From: Apostichopus japonicus
Lineage: Eukaryota; Echinodermata; Holothuroidea; Aspidochirotida; Stichopodidae
DNA: 64,000 nt
Reading direction: 5' to 3'
Assembly: GCF_037975245.1 (NCBI RefSeq)
Contig: NC_092564.1
Coordinates: 11,990,484 to 12,054,483 of the forward strand
Below, piece by piece: positions 49,896 to 61,343 of the stretch (the first letter of the stretch is position 1; each line of letters starts with the position of its first letter). A program made the translations under genes and the position numbers. Below the pieces are notes generated by a model. That model was given only the letters and a program-made list of their open reading frames with translations, searched no databases and was not told the origin of the DNA.

Positions 49896-50808
49896 CAGGG
49901 ATGTGCCCACACTGGGCGGCCCCGCCCAGCACTAAAAATTACCGCACAGCACTGCCTTAAAAATCGTGAATCGCGCCCAGCATTATTTTCATCTAAAAAC
50001 CCGACATTATTAACAGTATATTCAACATAAATTGAAAAAAAAAATTAAGAATGTAAATTGTTAGCAAAACTAGTACTTGTGTGTGCTTAAAAAGCTACAC
50101 AAGTACCAGTATTTGGCATCTGAGCCCCGCCCAGCACTGTCTTAAAAATCGTGAATCCCGCCCAGCACTATTTTCATATAAAATTCCGACATTATTAACA
50201 ATATATTCAATATAAATTGAAAAAAAATATATTCAATATAAATTGAAAAAAAAAATTAAAATTGTAAATTGTTAGCCAAACTAGTACTTGTGTGTGCTGA
50301 AAAAGCTAAACAAGTGCCAGTATTTGGCATCTGAGCACCTTCAAAAATCGAAAAAAAACACCCCTCCCCTAAGAACCCTCATCAATGACGGCGATCAGTA
50401 TACCCGGCACAGCAATATATTCAACATAAATAAAATAAAAAATAATAAAAAATGTAAATTGTTAGCAAAACTAGTACTTGTGTGTGCTTAAAAAGCTACA
50501 CAAGTGCCAGTATTTGGCATCTGAGCCCCGCCCAGCACTGTCTTAAAAATCGTGAATCCCGCCCAGCACTATTTTCATCTTCAATCACGACATTAACAGT
50601 ATATTCAACATAAATTGAAAAAAAATAAATAAAAATGTAAATTGTTAGCAAAACTAGTACTTGTGTGTGCTGAAAAGCTAAACAAGTGCCAGTATTTGGC
50701 ATCTGAGCACCTTCAAAAATCGAAAAAAAAACACCCCTCCCCTAAGACCCCTCCCCCATGGCGGCGATCAGTATACCCGGCACTCAGGAAATCCTGGGCA
50801 CATCCCTC
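49896..50808. mobile_element. TIR element (CAGGGATGTGCCCA ends) with internal tandem duplication
   Basis: Left end CAGGGATGTGCCCA and right end TGGGCACATCCCTC pair over 13 bp, with the last base changed. The flanks TATGTGTT(C) and TTGTGTTC share TGTGTTC but are offset, so the target duplication is not clean. The interior holds four copies of a ~180- to 210-bp unit starting TTGTTAGCAAAACTAGTACT (about 50058, 50269, 50459, 50642), each followed by CCGCCCAGCACT or ACACCCCTCCCCTAAG variants. It is hAT-like by terminus. No transposase; the short frames are repeats of the unit. Confidence 0.7.
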
Positions 50809-52433
50809 TTGTGTTCATAGGTTACTCGACAGTTACTTAAAATTTGGTTAAATGTCATAACATATATATAGACGTATAGCCTACTTAACCGCATGAACAA
50901 GTTTGGTAAAAGATAACATGTTTCTCGTCTTTAATATGAATGGTATCTAAGAACATCAATTAATAGTAGAGCATTCTAGCTAGAGTTTGTACTACTCTTT
51001 TAAAAGAAGACAATAATCCTAAAATCACTCTTGGTTCATGTGATATATGCAAAGCATTAATTCTCCTAACATCTAAGAAAATATCTTATTTCATTTGGGA
51101 GATTATGATACAAATTTAATGCTTCTTTACACACAAGGCTGGATAACTAATCAAGTTTACATATACGACATCATAGAGCCACTTGTGATTCATTGTTCCT
51201 CTATTGTCCTTTAATTATTACATTTGTTATGTTTGTATGAATGATGGTTTTTGTATAAATTTGGCTTTGAACAAATGTTGTATCTCAAATATGGAACCTC
51301 TTTAACACGGTCAACAGTTTACCTTGGGATTATTTCGAAAGAAAACCAAAGAGAAAGTATGATTGAAGAGAGTCCAAGACACAGATGGACTAAACACCAT
51401 GGATGTTTATGCTCTACTAATATATTTCTCCCCTTGCATCTCTACAAACAGTAGACCAGGAATATGTATATATATGTAGTAAACGAGCTCGGGTAAAACA
51501 AGCTAACTTATGTGACTATACCATAGCCTATTCATACGTAGCATTACCGTTACGTAAAGGCCAAACACGTTGCACTTAGAATATCTGACAGTATTGCCTA
51601 CTGTTTACAAGCATTTGGTGTTATAATTATTTTACAGTTACGCACATCATGAGCAAACTCTTTAAAATGTTTTGCATTCCTCAGCCGAAACAAAAGTAAC
51701 TTAAATAAGATACTCTATTAAGATTACTCTATACTCACTTTCACTGCAAAGCAACCCGCATTAGTCTGTATATACAAGGCACTGCTTCTCTTCCGATCCT
51801 AAAGTCTGAAATGAAGTTCCCGCCAAGCGCGTCTGTCGTGTGCCCTGCCTCATGAATATGGATGTTTTCTAGTCTTGTCTTTCATCGAAGTTGGTCAACC
51901 ATACATACTAAGCTGTTGGAAGCTCGACATACCAGGTGTCCCTTGTATATACGTTCTGCGCATCTATTCTTGTGGTTGAATGACTTCGTCAATGGGTATA
52001 TTTCGGGATGCGCTCCACGGCAGTGCTAGATCAAACAGCTGGATCATTTCTATTAGCTTCAGATAGTAACCCTGCAGACCAATTTTATATAATTTAAATA
52101 ATAATAATTGAATCATTTAAACACCTTTGGTCAACGCTTCTACGTTTTAGGTTGAATTTTATTTTAAAAAGTCACAATTTCAATGAAAGGCGATGAATGA
52201 ATAAGCGATATTTATTGATAAGAAACCGAAATTTGACATAAAATTCAAAAAGCCTAAAGTTCAACACTTTAGTATTAGAAAAATTGGCAAAAAAATGTAA
52301 ATATCAACAAATAGCTGAAATGAAATTGAATTGAATATTTCAAGATGAACGGTCGACGTTTCGAGATAAAAAAGTCTCCTAATTTCGAGGAAGCCGAAAC
52401 TTAAGAAACAAAATGTCCGCTGAATTTGAAGTT
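50809..52433. other. No gene recognised
   Basis: AT-rich, unique-looking. Frames of 63-67 codons at 51251 and 52261 have no recognisable features. Confidence 0.45.
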
Positions 52434-52915
52434 TTAAAGGTAGCATACGCACATTAAAAGCCCCATTGACTTACACACTAAATCACAAAAGTAATGTGGT
52501 CTCTAAGTCTAAATAGAAGTTTTCACTAGCTAAACGCTACCCATCACCGGATAGCTGACAAATTGGCCTTTCATGGCACCATCAATTTTCCGTACCATGA
52601 CCGTGAAGATATTTTTTGCTATCCGAGCCGGAAGTTTTCGTCACTTGTAAACAAACCTCTTCACTCAGTGGTAAACACATTTCCTACGCTGCTCCTGGGA
52701 GGCCTAAAGGGGTCTAAAATTGCTTCAATTGACCCAATTTTCTCACCACATGTACTTCTATTCATGATCTTTAACATGCAAGCCACAAAAAAACTAGATA
52801 ATTATTGATAATAGGTCACAAAAGATGTTCTCCCGCTGCTTTTTGGCACTTTTCCTGATACAGGAGAACAATCGAGCGGATGGATATAGACTCTAATAGG
52901 AGTATGCCACCTTAA
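52434..52915. mobile_element. Probable MITE with TTTAAAGGTAGCATAC-type TIRs
   Basis: Left end TTTAAAGGTAGCATAC and right end GTATGCCACCTTAAA are inverted repeats with one or two differences. A diverged copy is at 34376-34803. The TTAA within the ends leaves the exact duplication (TA or TTAA) ambiguous. It encodes nothing recognisable; the 81-codon frame at 52563 is within the repeat. Confidence 0.65.
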
Positions 52916-53487
52916 ATCCCCTTTCATGTTTATCTCCTAACCGTGCAAATAGAATACGTCATTGAAACCGGCACTCCTAATTGGTCAAAAGTAGTACCAG
53001 TAATTATTATAGGAAAGTATGGTAAATAGCCGCGATGAGACGAGACGAGAAATAAGATTGCTAAATGTCGATTACTCGTTCGAAATGGAACAAGAAAAGT
53101 TGTGGTGTTTAGTTGAAAAGAAATGTAGTTGAACCGGTAGGCATTACTTTGGAGTTAATATTGAGTATGTTTAGAACTTCTCATAAAAAGATATCGTACG
53201 GAGAGGCGGTTGTACGTGACTTCGGTCAGACTAAAGTATTACTACCTTGGTATTACTATCAAGATACTACACCTTGTTATATGTGACTAGGCCCGTAGTA
53301 CTACGCCTAGTTATTGACTATAATATATAGGCTTGGGCATAGTTTAAGTAACGTTACATTTTGAAGAAGTTAGGACTAGGCCTAACGTTAGGCCTATACT
53401 TATTGCGAACTTATGAACTAGTACCAGTAGTACGTACTTGCGGTAGGGGTGTTTGCCTACAAAACTAGTGAACTAGACCGGTGTGAA
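52916..53487. other. No gene recognised
   Basis: GTACTA/TAGGCCTA-rich sequence with no supported feature. Confidence 0.45.
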
Positions 53488-53643
53488 GTTAGATACTTAT
53501 TCCGCATTCCTCGTTCGACATTCGCTAATGAGTAACTGCTACCTATTCAGTTACTTATTCGACAATGGTATCGACGTAACACCTATGGCAAAACGAAGCT
53601 TTGTTACAAGATGTTCAACATTTGGTCGTGGAATGAGGTTTAT

Positions 53644-54145
53644 CTATGGGTCATATGAACTCATAATGACAATGTACAAGGGTACCATATTGCATCTTGC
53701 CCGGTTCAAAGAGTTCTTGACCAATTAAAATGACCTCTACTTCATCAGTTCTTAAATTTATGTAACAGGACCTAGAAAATCACTTTATGCCCTAATCAAG
53801 ACTAACACGCCTTGGACCACCAAACCAATGGGTCATATGAATTCTTAAGATATTGTAGAAGGGTACCATAATGTGTCTTGGCCGGTCCAAAGGTTGCTTG
53901 ACCAATTAAAAGGACCAACAATTTTTTAAATGAATGAAACGGGATCTGAAAGAAAACCTCTAGGCCCCAACTACAACAAGCACGCCTTGGACCACCTAAC
54001 CAATGGGTCATATGAACTCTAAGGACAATGTAGAACAGTACCATAATGCGTCTTGCCCGGCCAAAAGAGTGCTTGGCCAATTAAACTTATTACCACTAAA
54101 TCATCACCTAATCAAAACCAGCACGCCTTTGACCACCCAACCAAT
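53644..54145 (-). repeat. FB3 left arm: three ~180-bp monomers
   Basis: ATGGGTCATATGAA recurs at 53646, 53828 and 54003 (spacing 182 and 175 bp), each followed by GGTACCATA..G..TCTTG-like and GACCAATTAAA motifs. Confidence 0.85.
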
Positions 54146-54164
54146 AAAACAAAAGCAACACCTT

Positions 54165-54530
54165 TGGCGAGCAAGTTTAATGCTATTTGTGCTCATCATC
54201 TTGAACGGCCTGTGTACCTGTCACAACTTCTCTTGCCATATACTCGCACACTTCGTTCCTCCAACAAACTGTTTTTAATTGTTCCAAAACCACGATTGAA
54301 GAACTATGGTTACAGAAGCTTCCAATACTCTGGGTCTTATCTCTGGAACAAGTTACCAGATCACATTCGAACATGCTATAAACTTTCTACTTTCAAAAGT
54401 CTACTTAAGACCCATTTCTTCACTTGTTCCTTTGTAAATTAATTTACTTCTTTGTAAAGCGCTTTGAGCAGTAACTTTTGTTTACTGATTTGGCGCTATA
54501 TAAGTCTCATTTATTATTATTATTATTTGG
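54165..54530 (+). mobile_element. L2/CR1-like LINE, 3'-terminal fragment
   Basis: Codons from about 54167 to the stop at 54442 read HHLERPVYLSQLLLPY, RTLRSSNKLFLIVPKPRLKN, YGYRSFQYSGSYLWNKLP, then FKSLLKTHFF. This is the typical C-terminal tail of L2/CR1-group reverse transcriptase proteins (YLS-LL-PY, LRSS, P-RLK-YG-R-F, LWN-LP, FKS-LKTHLF). The 3' sequence GTAAAGCGCTTTGAGC and GGCGCTATATAAGT followed by (ATT)n at 54512-54530 is the usual tail of such elements. The polymerase domain is absent: a 5'-truncated, dead insertion inside FB3. Confidence 0.85.
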
Positions 54531-55689
54531 TGCTTTACAATCATCTGCATACAAAATTTCCTTTCCATTCCAGATAAACACATGTGCTCTCTTTGGGGGG
54601 GGGGGGGGGGTGCAACTCCATTTCTCAGAATGAAGTGATTTCTGTAGACTTACAATGCAATGAAAACCTTTTTTTTTTTTCATTATTTTCATTACTTTTA
54701 TTCGTTTCATAAACGTCACATATTTACAGATTTAAAGAACAGAAGTTTTCTTACCTCTCTTCTTGAAAGTGGTTGTGAACGCTATTACCCCCTTCGTAGA
54801 TTATGAAAGATTGCACTGCTAAATTCTAGAGCTGACAAAGACAATCTTGGGTCAAGCGGTTTATTTAGTAAAATAGTCTTCAAGTGAAATAGTTCTACCC
54901 AGACATATATTTTATTCCAATTAAACATCGACCAGAGTTAGGGTGAGGTTTTATTAAATTTCCTTTTATTCAGTTTTTCCTAAATTTTTAATTATAACAT
55001 CAATAATCTAGCAATTTTACTCATGTTTACTCAATTTCAATCCATTAACAAAAGTGCCAGATTTTAGGTCAATTTCGCATTTGTTAATTTAAGTCAAAAT
55101 TTCACTTTCTAATCACTTACAAAATTTTGTATTTAATGTATTAATTCTTCGGTAAATATAAATTAGGCTATATGCTGAGTCAATTATGGAAGTATAGAAG
55201 TCAGAAGAAATATTACATGCTTAATATCCACCCCCCCCCCCCCTCCCTCCCCATTTATTCTCTGATTGGGTTGAAATGCACTTGCAGCAGAGAAATTTTC
55301 ATGCCAAAATTACTTTTGCCAATTACTTTTACAATTACTTTTCATGCCAAAATTACTACAAATCATTTCGGGGGAAAAAGAGTAATATCGTTGATGTTTT
55401 TGGCAGCTCAAGTATACAATTTACACACTAAAAGTATTGTTGTGAGTTAAAAGTATTGTTGTGAGTGCGTTATACCAACAGTGACGTCACATGGTCACCT
55501 GATGTCTAGGAATGTTTCAGGAATGTCTGAAATAGGTTTCCTAAAAAGCTGAATTAATTTTCTTCCCATTTTTCACGTAGTTAACATCCGAAATTGGTAA
55601 AGTTAATTACAGCAATGTAATTGGAGTGAGTTAGGGATTACATACATGCAAAATGGTGGGATTTTTAATGTTCATTGAAAAGTCTCCAT
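54531..55689. other. No gene recognised; long G-run
   Basis: A G-run of about 16 at 54595-54611, a T-run at 54669-54680 and a C-run at 55211-55223. The rest is AT-rich and non-coding. Confidence 0.5.
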
Positions 55690-56137
55690 AGTTGGTCTTT
55701 AATCGCATACAGTTCCCCCAACCCACTAGTTTGAATCCAACCAATCAGAGATGCAGGTTTAGTTATGAGCCGTTACTAAAAATAGATTCAAAGGTCGAGT
55801 TGGTAACTTGGTTCAACCAGCCAGCTGGACTCTAACAATACAACTGAACAACTGCCATAGACAATCTACACAAATCAAGCATTGTGTTGTATTACGTATT
55901 GACCAATTACATTCGTACCTTTAAAATATTCATATTATGGGCTAGTTTTATTTGGATCTCAATGGAAAATATCTTCGAGAAAAACCAAGTTGAAAGTTGT
56001 AAATTTTTCGACTTTTATGCCACCATTTGAAGAAAGATTTGAATAGATAAGCTAGTTATGTGTGTCGTTATGGCACCGTGGAATCAGTGAGGTTGAGAAA
56101 AACCATAGAAAAGTACGCAAAATACTGCTTTAAAAAG
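55690..56137 (-). mobile_element. TTAA-type MITE, diverged partial copy
   Basis: Matches the complement of 61344-61765 in order, including CAATCAGAGATGCAGGTTTA, ATGCCACCATTTGAAG and GGCACCGTGGAATCAGTGAG. It ends ACGCAAAATACTGCTTTAA, the same terminus as the 61344-61968 element with one change. The opposite end could not be located, so this copy may be truncated or rearranged. Confidence 0.72.
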
Positions 56138-56899
56138 GAGTCCCTGATCTTACCCGTATCTAATCACCCCTTACTATACAGAAACAGAACCCATGGTATG
56201 AAGCCTCAACTAACTGAAAAAGGAAGAAATGTATACCAATGCACAGCCTGAAGTTCTCGGATGACCTCCTCATTCATTACCTAGCGCAAATCATTCTATC
56301 AATATTGTTATTTTCATTGCTCATTAAAACAATTGAATACATACCGCACCTATCTATTTGGCTACCGTAAATTAGACCTATCCAAACTGTTGCTGGGGCC
56401 ATTTATCACTATTAGTTTGCTTTTTTTGTGGATTGCCAGCAACAAAACTAAAAAAAGTGTGTACCCTTAGTTTACTACTATTTATCTATCAAAAAGTTAC
56501 GTACAGTAATGGATAAGAGCAATTTATCACAAAGTAGCGATGCAATTATTTCAAGTGCAGCAGATCCCTTGGTTTGTAGAAAAATTGTGTACAACTATCA
56601 TGTATAGCAAAGTCGTGAACTAGTTGCTCGCACATAACACACGCTATGATTACACAGTAGGCCTATAGGGTACGCAGAACTGAGATACGGATTGGAATTT
56701 TGGACACCTGGGAACTTTGCGGTAACAGTGCCCAGATCCTGTTTATAGCTAAGGATGAGAATGCAACAATAAAGGAATGATTCTGTTGTCGCTAGGACAG
56801 AGGGCGGCATTGCTTTTATTTTTAAATCGGGGAATACGGGGGCAATACGGGAGACAAGATTAGCAGAGAGAATACCATTAAATGGGTCACACATTCTTT
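56138..56899. other. No gene recognised
   Basis: Central part of FB3. A 98-codon minus-strand frame (56598-56894) overlaps the array edge and has no recognisable domain. Confidence 0.45.
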
Positions 56900-58940
56900 G
56901 GACCAGGCAAGATGCATGAACTTACTCTTCTACAATGTCCATAGAGTTAATGTTACCCATCGGTTTGGTAATCCAAGGCGTGCTGCATGGATTGGGGCCC
57001 AAACCTTTTTGTGGTCCCGTTACACTCATTAAAGAAGTCATGATTTAGTGGTCATTTAAATTGGTCAAGCACTCTTTGGACCGGGCAAGACGCATTATGG
57101 TACTCTACTAAATTGTCTTAAGAGTTTATATGACCCATTGGTCAATTGGTCCAAGGCGTTGTGATCTTAATTTGGGCCAAAATGCTTTTTATTCGTGATC
57201 CTGTAACAGTAATTTAAGAAGTGATGATGTAGTAGTCATTTAAATTGGTCAAGCATTCTTCAGACCGGGCAAGAAGCATTATAGTACTCTTCTACATCGT
57301 CATATGACCCATTGATTAGTTGGTTCAAGGCGTTCTGGTTTTGATTAGGGCCCAAAGGCTTTTTATTCGCTGTCCTATTACATTCATTTAAGAAGTGATA
57401 ATGTTGTGGTCATTTAAATTGGTCAAGCATTCTTTGGACGGGGCAAGACACATTATAGTACTCTTCTACAATGTCCTTAGAGTTCATGTTACCCATTGGT
57501 TAGGTGATCCAAGGCGTGCTGCAGGGATTAATGCCCAAAGCTTTTTCGTGGTCCCGTTACACTCATTAAAGAAGTCATGATTTAGTGGTCAATTAAATTG
57601 GTGAAGCACTCTTTGGACTGGCCAAGATGCATTACAGTATTGGACACTTCTCCATTGTCTCAAAAGTTCATGTGGCCCATTGGTTAGGTGGTCCAAGGCG
57701 TTCTGGTCTTGATTAGGGCCTAAACTTTTTTGTAGTCCCGTTACATTAATTTAAGAAGTGATGATGTAGTGGTCATTTAATTGGTCAAGCATTCTTTGGA
57801 CAGAGCAAGACGCATTGTGGTACTCTTTTAGTCCTTAGAGTTCATGTTAACTATCGGTTTGGTGATCCAAGGCTTGCTGCATGGACTAGGGCCTAAACTT
57901 TTTCTTAGTCCTGTTACACTCATTAAAGAAGTAATGACTTAGTGGTCATTTAAATTGGTCTGAAAGCACTCTTCGGACCGGGCAAGGCGCATTATGGTAC
58001 ACTTCTACAATGTCTTAAGAGTTCATATGACCCATTGGTTAGGTGGTCCAAGGCGTTCTGGTCTTAATTAGGGCTTAAACTTATTCGTAGTCCCATTACA
58101 TTAATTTAAGAAGTGATGATGTAGTAGTCATTTCAAATGGCCAAGCATATTTTGGACCGGGCAAAACACATGAAGGTACTCTTCTACCATGTCCTTAGAG
58201 TTCATGTTTACCATCGGTTTGGTGATCCAAGGCGTGCTGCATGGATTAGGGCCCAAAGCTTTTTCATGGTCCTGTTACTCTCATTAAAGAAGTAATGATC
58301 GAAGTGGTCAATTAAATTGGTCAAGCACTCTTTTGACGGGGCAAGACGCATTGTGGTACTCTTCTACATTGTCTTAAGAGTTCATATGGCCCATTGGTTA
58401 GGTGGTCCAAGGCCATCTGGTTTTGATTAGGGCCCAAATGCTTTTTATTCGTGATCCTGTTACATTAACTTAAGAAGTAATAATGTAGTGGTCAAACTGG
58501 TCAAACATTATTTGGACCGGACAAGACTCATTATAGTACACTTCTACAATGTCCTTACAGTTCATGTTAACCATCGGTTTGGTGATCCAAGGCGTACTGC
58601 ATGGATTAAGGCCTAAAGTTTTTCGTGGCCCCGTTACATCCATCTAATAAGTGATGATGTATTGGTCAGTTGAATTGGTCAAGCACTCTTTGGACCGGGA
58701 AAGACACATTATGGTGCTCTTCTACATTGTCTTAAGAGTTCATATGACCCTTTGGTTAGGTGATCCAATGCGTTCTGGTTTTGATTAAGGCCCAAAGTTT
58801 TTCATGTCCCTGTTACATCCATCTAATTAGTGATGGTGTATTGGTCATGTGAATTGGTCAAGCACTGTTTGGACCGGGGAAGACGCATGATGGTTATTTT
58901 CTTCATCATCTTCAGAGTTCATATGACCCATTGATAAAAC
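56900..58940 (+). repeat. FB3 right arm: about eleven ~180-bp monomers
   Basis: Monomers run TTGGTCAAGCA(C/T)TCTTTGGACC, GGGCAAGACGCATTATGGTA, TTAGAGTTCAT(A/G)T, CCCATTGGTTAGGTG, TCCAAGGCGT, GGGCCCAAA and TCCTGTTACA. Two alternating forms differ at the VNTR-like positions, GTTACCATCGG versus ATGACCCATTGG, suggesting a two-monomer (~360 bp) higher-order unit. Confidence 0.88.
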
Positions 58941-59116
58941 CTCATTATGTTTGGAAAAATACACAAAAATGTACTTTTTCGACGAAAAAACCTCTCGTAC
59001 CGAAGCAAAAGGCTTTCCATAGTTGTATATATCGAATCCATTATGGAATAAGTAACATGTGTACTACAGTTAGTTATTCGCAAATGTCGAACGGGAAACG
59101 TAGAATAACTTCTAAC

Positions 59117-59428
59117 CAGTTGCGGAGCTAGGGTTATTGGTCAGGGGGGCGAGAATGTTCTGTAGGGGCGCTTTCGACACTATCTAAGCGGAGCGCCACT
59201 AAGGTTGGCGCGGAGCATACAGAAATTTTTTGAGTAAAGATACTCCCTAGATCGCCGGAAATGACCCTTTCCGGGCCTTGCTAATTTGCAGATAAACGAA
59301 GAATAAATGGTGTCATCGCCAACAATATGTGACAAATGTCAATAGGTAGAAAGGGCGCCAGCAGTCCATTTGAGTCCGTCAGGGGGGCATCCGCCCCCCC
59401 CCCGGACTGTATGGATGCTCCGCCACTG
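59117..59428 (-). mobile_element. hAT-like element, family D copy 2 (inverted, shorter)
   Basis: Ends CAGTTGCGGAGC and GCTCCGCCACTG. The interior is the complement of the family D copy at 16020-16488 (GAGGGGCG.., CTATCTAAGCGGAGCGCC, GATCGCCGGAAATGACCC), but it lacks the two palindromes and the tandem duplication. The flanks CTTCTAAC and TCTAATTG share TCTAA only, so the duplication is decayed. It sits exactly at the right edge of FB3. Confidence 0.78.
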
Positions 59429-59439
59429 TCTAATTGTAC

Positions 59440-59690
59440 CCGATATTGACTAAATTTGTTCTGCCGTTTGGACATATGGCAACGAACAAATTGGTTGACC
59501 GGGTTCAGATCCTTCAAAATCGTGCAGCTAGATTAGTCCTGGGGTGTGGGCTTCAGGATGTGCATGTTACAGATTTTTTTGCTGAATTGAAGTTGCTGAA
59601 TGTCCATCAACATTCATGGAAAGCAGTGCTTGTGCACTGCAGCAGGACTACCCTCATTAAAGATGACAATAATTTTAAAAATATTTAAAA
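59440..59690 (+). mobile_element. LINE fragment, C-terminal reverse transcriptase region
   Basis: The frame contains LVDRVQILQNRAARLVLGCG, then HVTDFFAELKLLNVHQHSWK. This is the post-polymerase region of CR1/L2/Jockey-type LINE proteins (L--LQNRAARLI, then L--LKWL-V--R). The region is just N-terminal to that preserved at 54165. It starts right after the family D element and ends in decayed AT-rich sequence, with no 3' tail. An inactive relic. Confidence 0.78.
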
Positions 59691-59796
59691 AATACTTAAT
59701 ATGCATCGCTAAAAACTAAACAATGGCTTAAACAAGTTTGTTACAAATACTAGGCCGATATTAATAATTTCTTACATATATGTTATCACCAAAAAG

Positions 59797-59932
59797 AAAT
59801 GTAAAATCCCCAAAGATGGGGTACTTGTGGATAAAGAGGATGAAGCAGAGATCAATGAAGATGATCTTGTACCTCTCATTGAAATGGAGCCAAACACAGC
59901 CATCATAGTGTTAAAGAGAGATGGGATGTGGG
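59797..59932 (+). CDS. Probable exon of a CIDE-N-like domain protein
   Basis: An open segment reads KCKIPKDGVLVDKED, then INEDDLVPLIEM and EPNTAIIVLKRDGMW. It matches the second half of the CIDE-N (CAD) domain pattern: DG-x-VDxED, an acidic loop, L-x-L, NT-x-hh-h-L, then W near the end. CIDE-N domains mediate head-to-tail assembly in DFF40/DFF45 and CIDE proteins. The segment ends at a good donor, TGGG|GTAAGT, in phase 1. The 5' boundary is uncertain: an AG at 59795-59796 is used here, but the frame is open further upstream. The first half of the domain was not found, because repeats occupy the upstream sequence. Whether this is a live gene or a relic cannot be told. Confidence 0.5.
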
Positions 59933-60658
59933 GTAAGTGACAATTAAGCTCCAGCCTATCCAAAATACTCTGTTGACATGAATATAATCAGCAGTGTTTT
60001 GAAATGTGTGCATACAAGTTTGGGGTATCTTTTTGACGAGTTTTCCTCAAACACACTAAGTCTACCTTTTTTCATGGGAAGGATTTCCTCGGTCCCTTCA
60101 AATATAACATTTTGAGGACAATTTGAGGTGTCCGGGCCACATTTGGCGGGTCAAACTGCAGATTCCCCCTCGGTTGACAGGAGAGTAATTTTACTTTTGA
60201 AAGACGTTTCAAGTATGCTGTTAACTTGGATGATTCTTAAACAATCTTTAACTATCAAACATGTGGCCTGCACAATAATGGATTGAAGGGAATCACTTCT
60301 TGAAAATTATAAGTGGATTTTGCATGGTCTTTGGGTATCCCCGGCGAGAATTTCAACACACCAGGACATGGAAGTAAAATACTCATATTACAAAAAATAA
60401 TAACGAAAGTTCTGTAGGCCTATAATTTATGTTATGTTTACAGCTATGATAATGAACCTCTTATATTCATTTCAGATTTCAAGAATACTGAATGTATTTT
60501 GTTTTCCACACCTAAATTTAAAGCTCAGTCATCTTAGCAGTTCTTCAGGAAAAGTGCAGGTGGTCGCTGTTTTAGCCAAATGCAGTGCCAACATATCTGA
60601 GTGCAAAATGCAGGAGTTCGTTGGTAAACATAGTGGTTGCTAACATGATGGTAGTAGA
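59933..60658. other. Probable intron; alternative weak exon at 60476-60537
   Basis: An acceptor-like TTCATTTCAG at 60466-60475 precedes a segment that, joined in phase 1 to the exon ending 59932, reads DFKNTECILFSTPKFKAQSS and stops at 60535-60537. This would give a short terminal exon. It has no domain support and competes with the 62860 micro-exon. Confidence 0.2.
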
Positions 60659-61343
60659 CAGCGACGTAGCCAGGAATTTGAACGGGGGAACATTTTGCGA
60701 TTGATATGGAGGAGGGGGTGTCCCCCTCCCCTCTGAGATATTTTTGAACAATTGAAGGTCCTAGATGCGATCTGGTGCAATGTTTTGCCAGTTTCATCAT
60801 TATCATATGATATCATATTATCAGCAGATTTTGCTTCCTTGTTTGAATTCTTTTACATGTTCTTTTACATATTATATCAGAAAGACAAACAGTGTGCTTC
60901 TTTACAATTTTTCCAGTAGGATGACTCTTGTCTGGACTTTAATACATTTGACGAACTTAACTGATGGACAATATAAACTTTCATATTTTGTAAGACCGCC
61001 AGATGTTCAGTTGCCTAGAAACAAATATCGTTATCGCAGTGTATTTTACAGTGTAATAAATATTTATAGGAAGCGCTTATCACATACGATTGCTAGCTTA
61101 GCTTCATAACATGCTGTTCGTGCAACAACTTAGGATGAGAATGAACGTTGTCCATGGCGTTGTGCATACGGTTTGTGACACTCCATCGAGTGCGGTTAGG
61201 TAGGTGATATGTATTTTATTATGCAGTGGCCAACTGTAGGCTTGTTATAGGCTATAGGCTAAATTTAGCTAACTGCATCTGCCAAACTAAGTAAGTAGCT
61301 GAATCAGTAGGCCTGAATGTTACTACATTTATAATCGAGTTAA

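Larger units (their letters stand above)
53488..59116. mobile_element. Foldback-like structure 3 (FB3): inverted arms of ~180-bp repeats
   Basis: The left arm (53488-54145) and right arm (about 56900-59116) are inverted relative to each other. The right arm has about 11 monomers and the left about 3, of a ~180-bp repeat containing ATGGGTCATATGAACTC, CTTGGACCACC and GGACCGGGCAAGACGCATTA or their complements. Both arrays stop at the same monomer phase. Beyond it, about 150 bp of non-tandem sequence is also inverted-repeated: GCGAATGTCGAACGAGGAA on the complement of the left edge against CGCAAATGTCGAACGGGAAA on the right. No clean target duplication is seen. The centre contains a LINE 3' end and a TTAA-type MITE. 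It could be one large foldback transposon or an inverted satellite pair. Confidence 0.55.

Noticed and set aside
60434-60643. 69-codon frame covering the candidate exon at 60476
   Set aside because: In a different frame from the phase required by the upstream donor, and with no recognisable domain.
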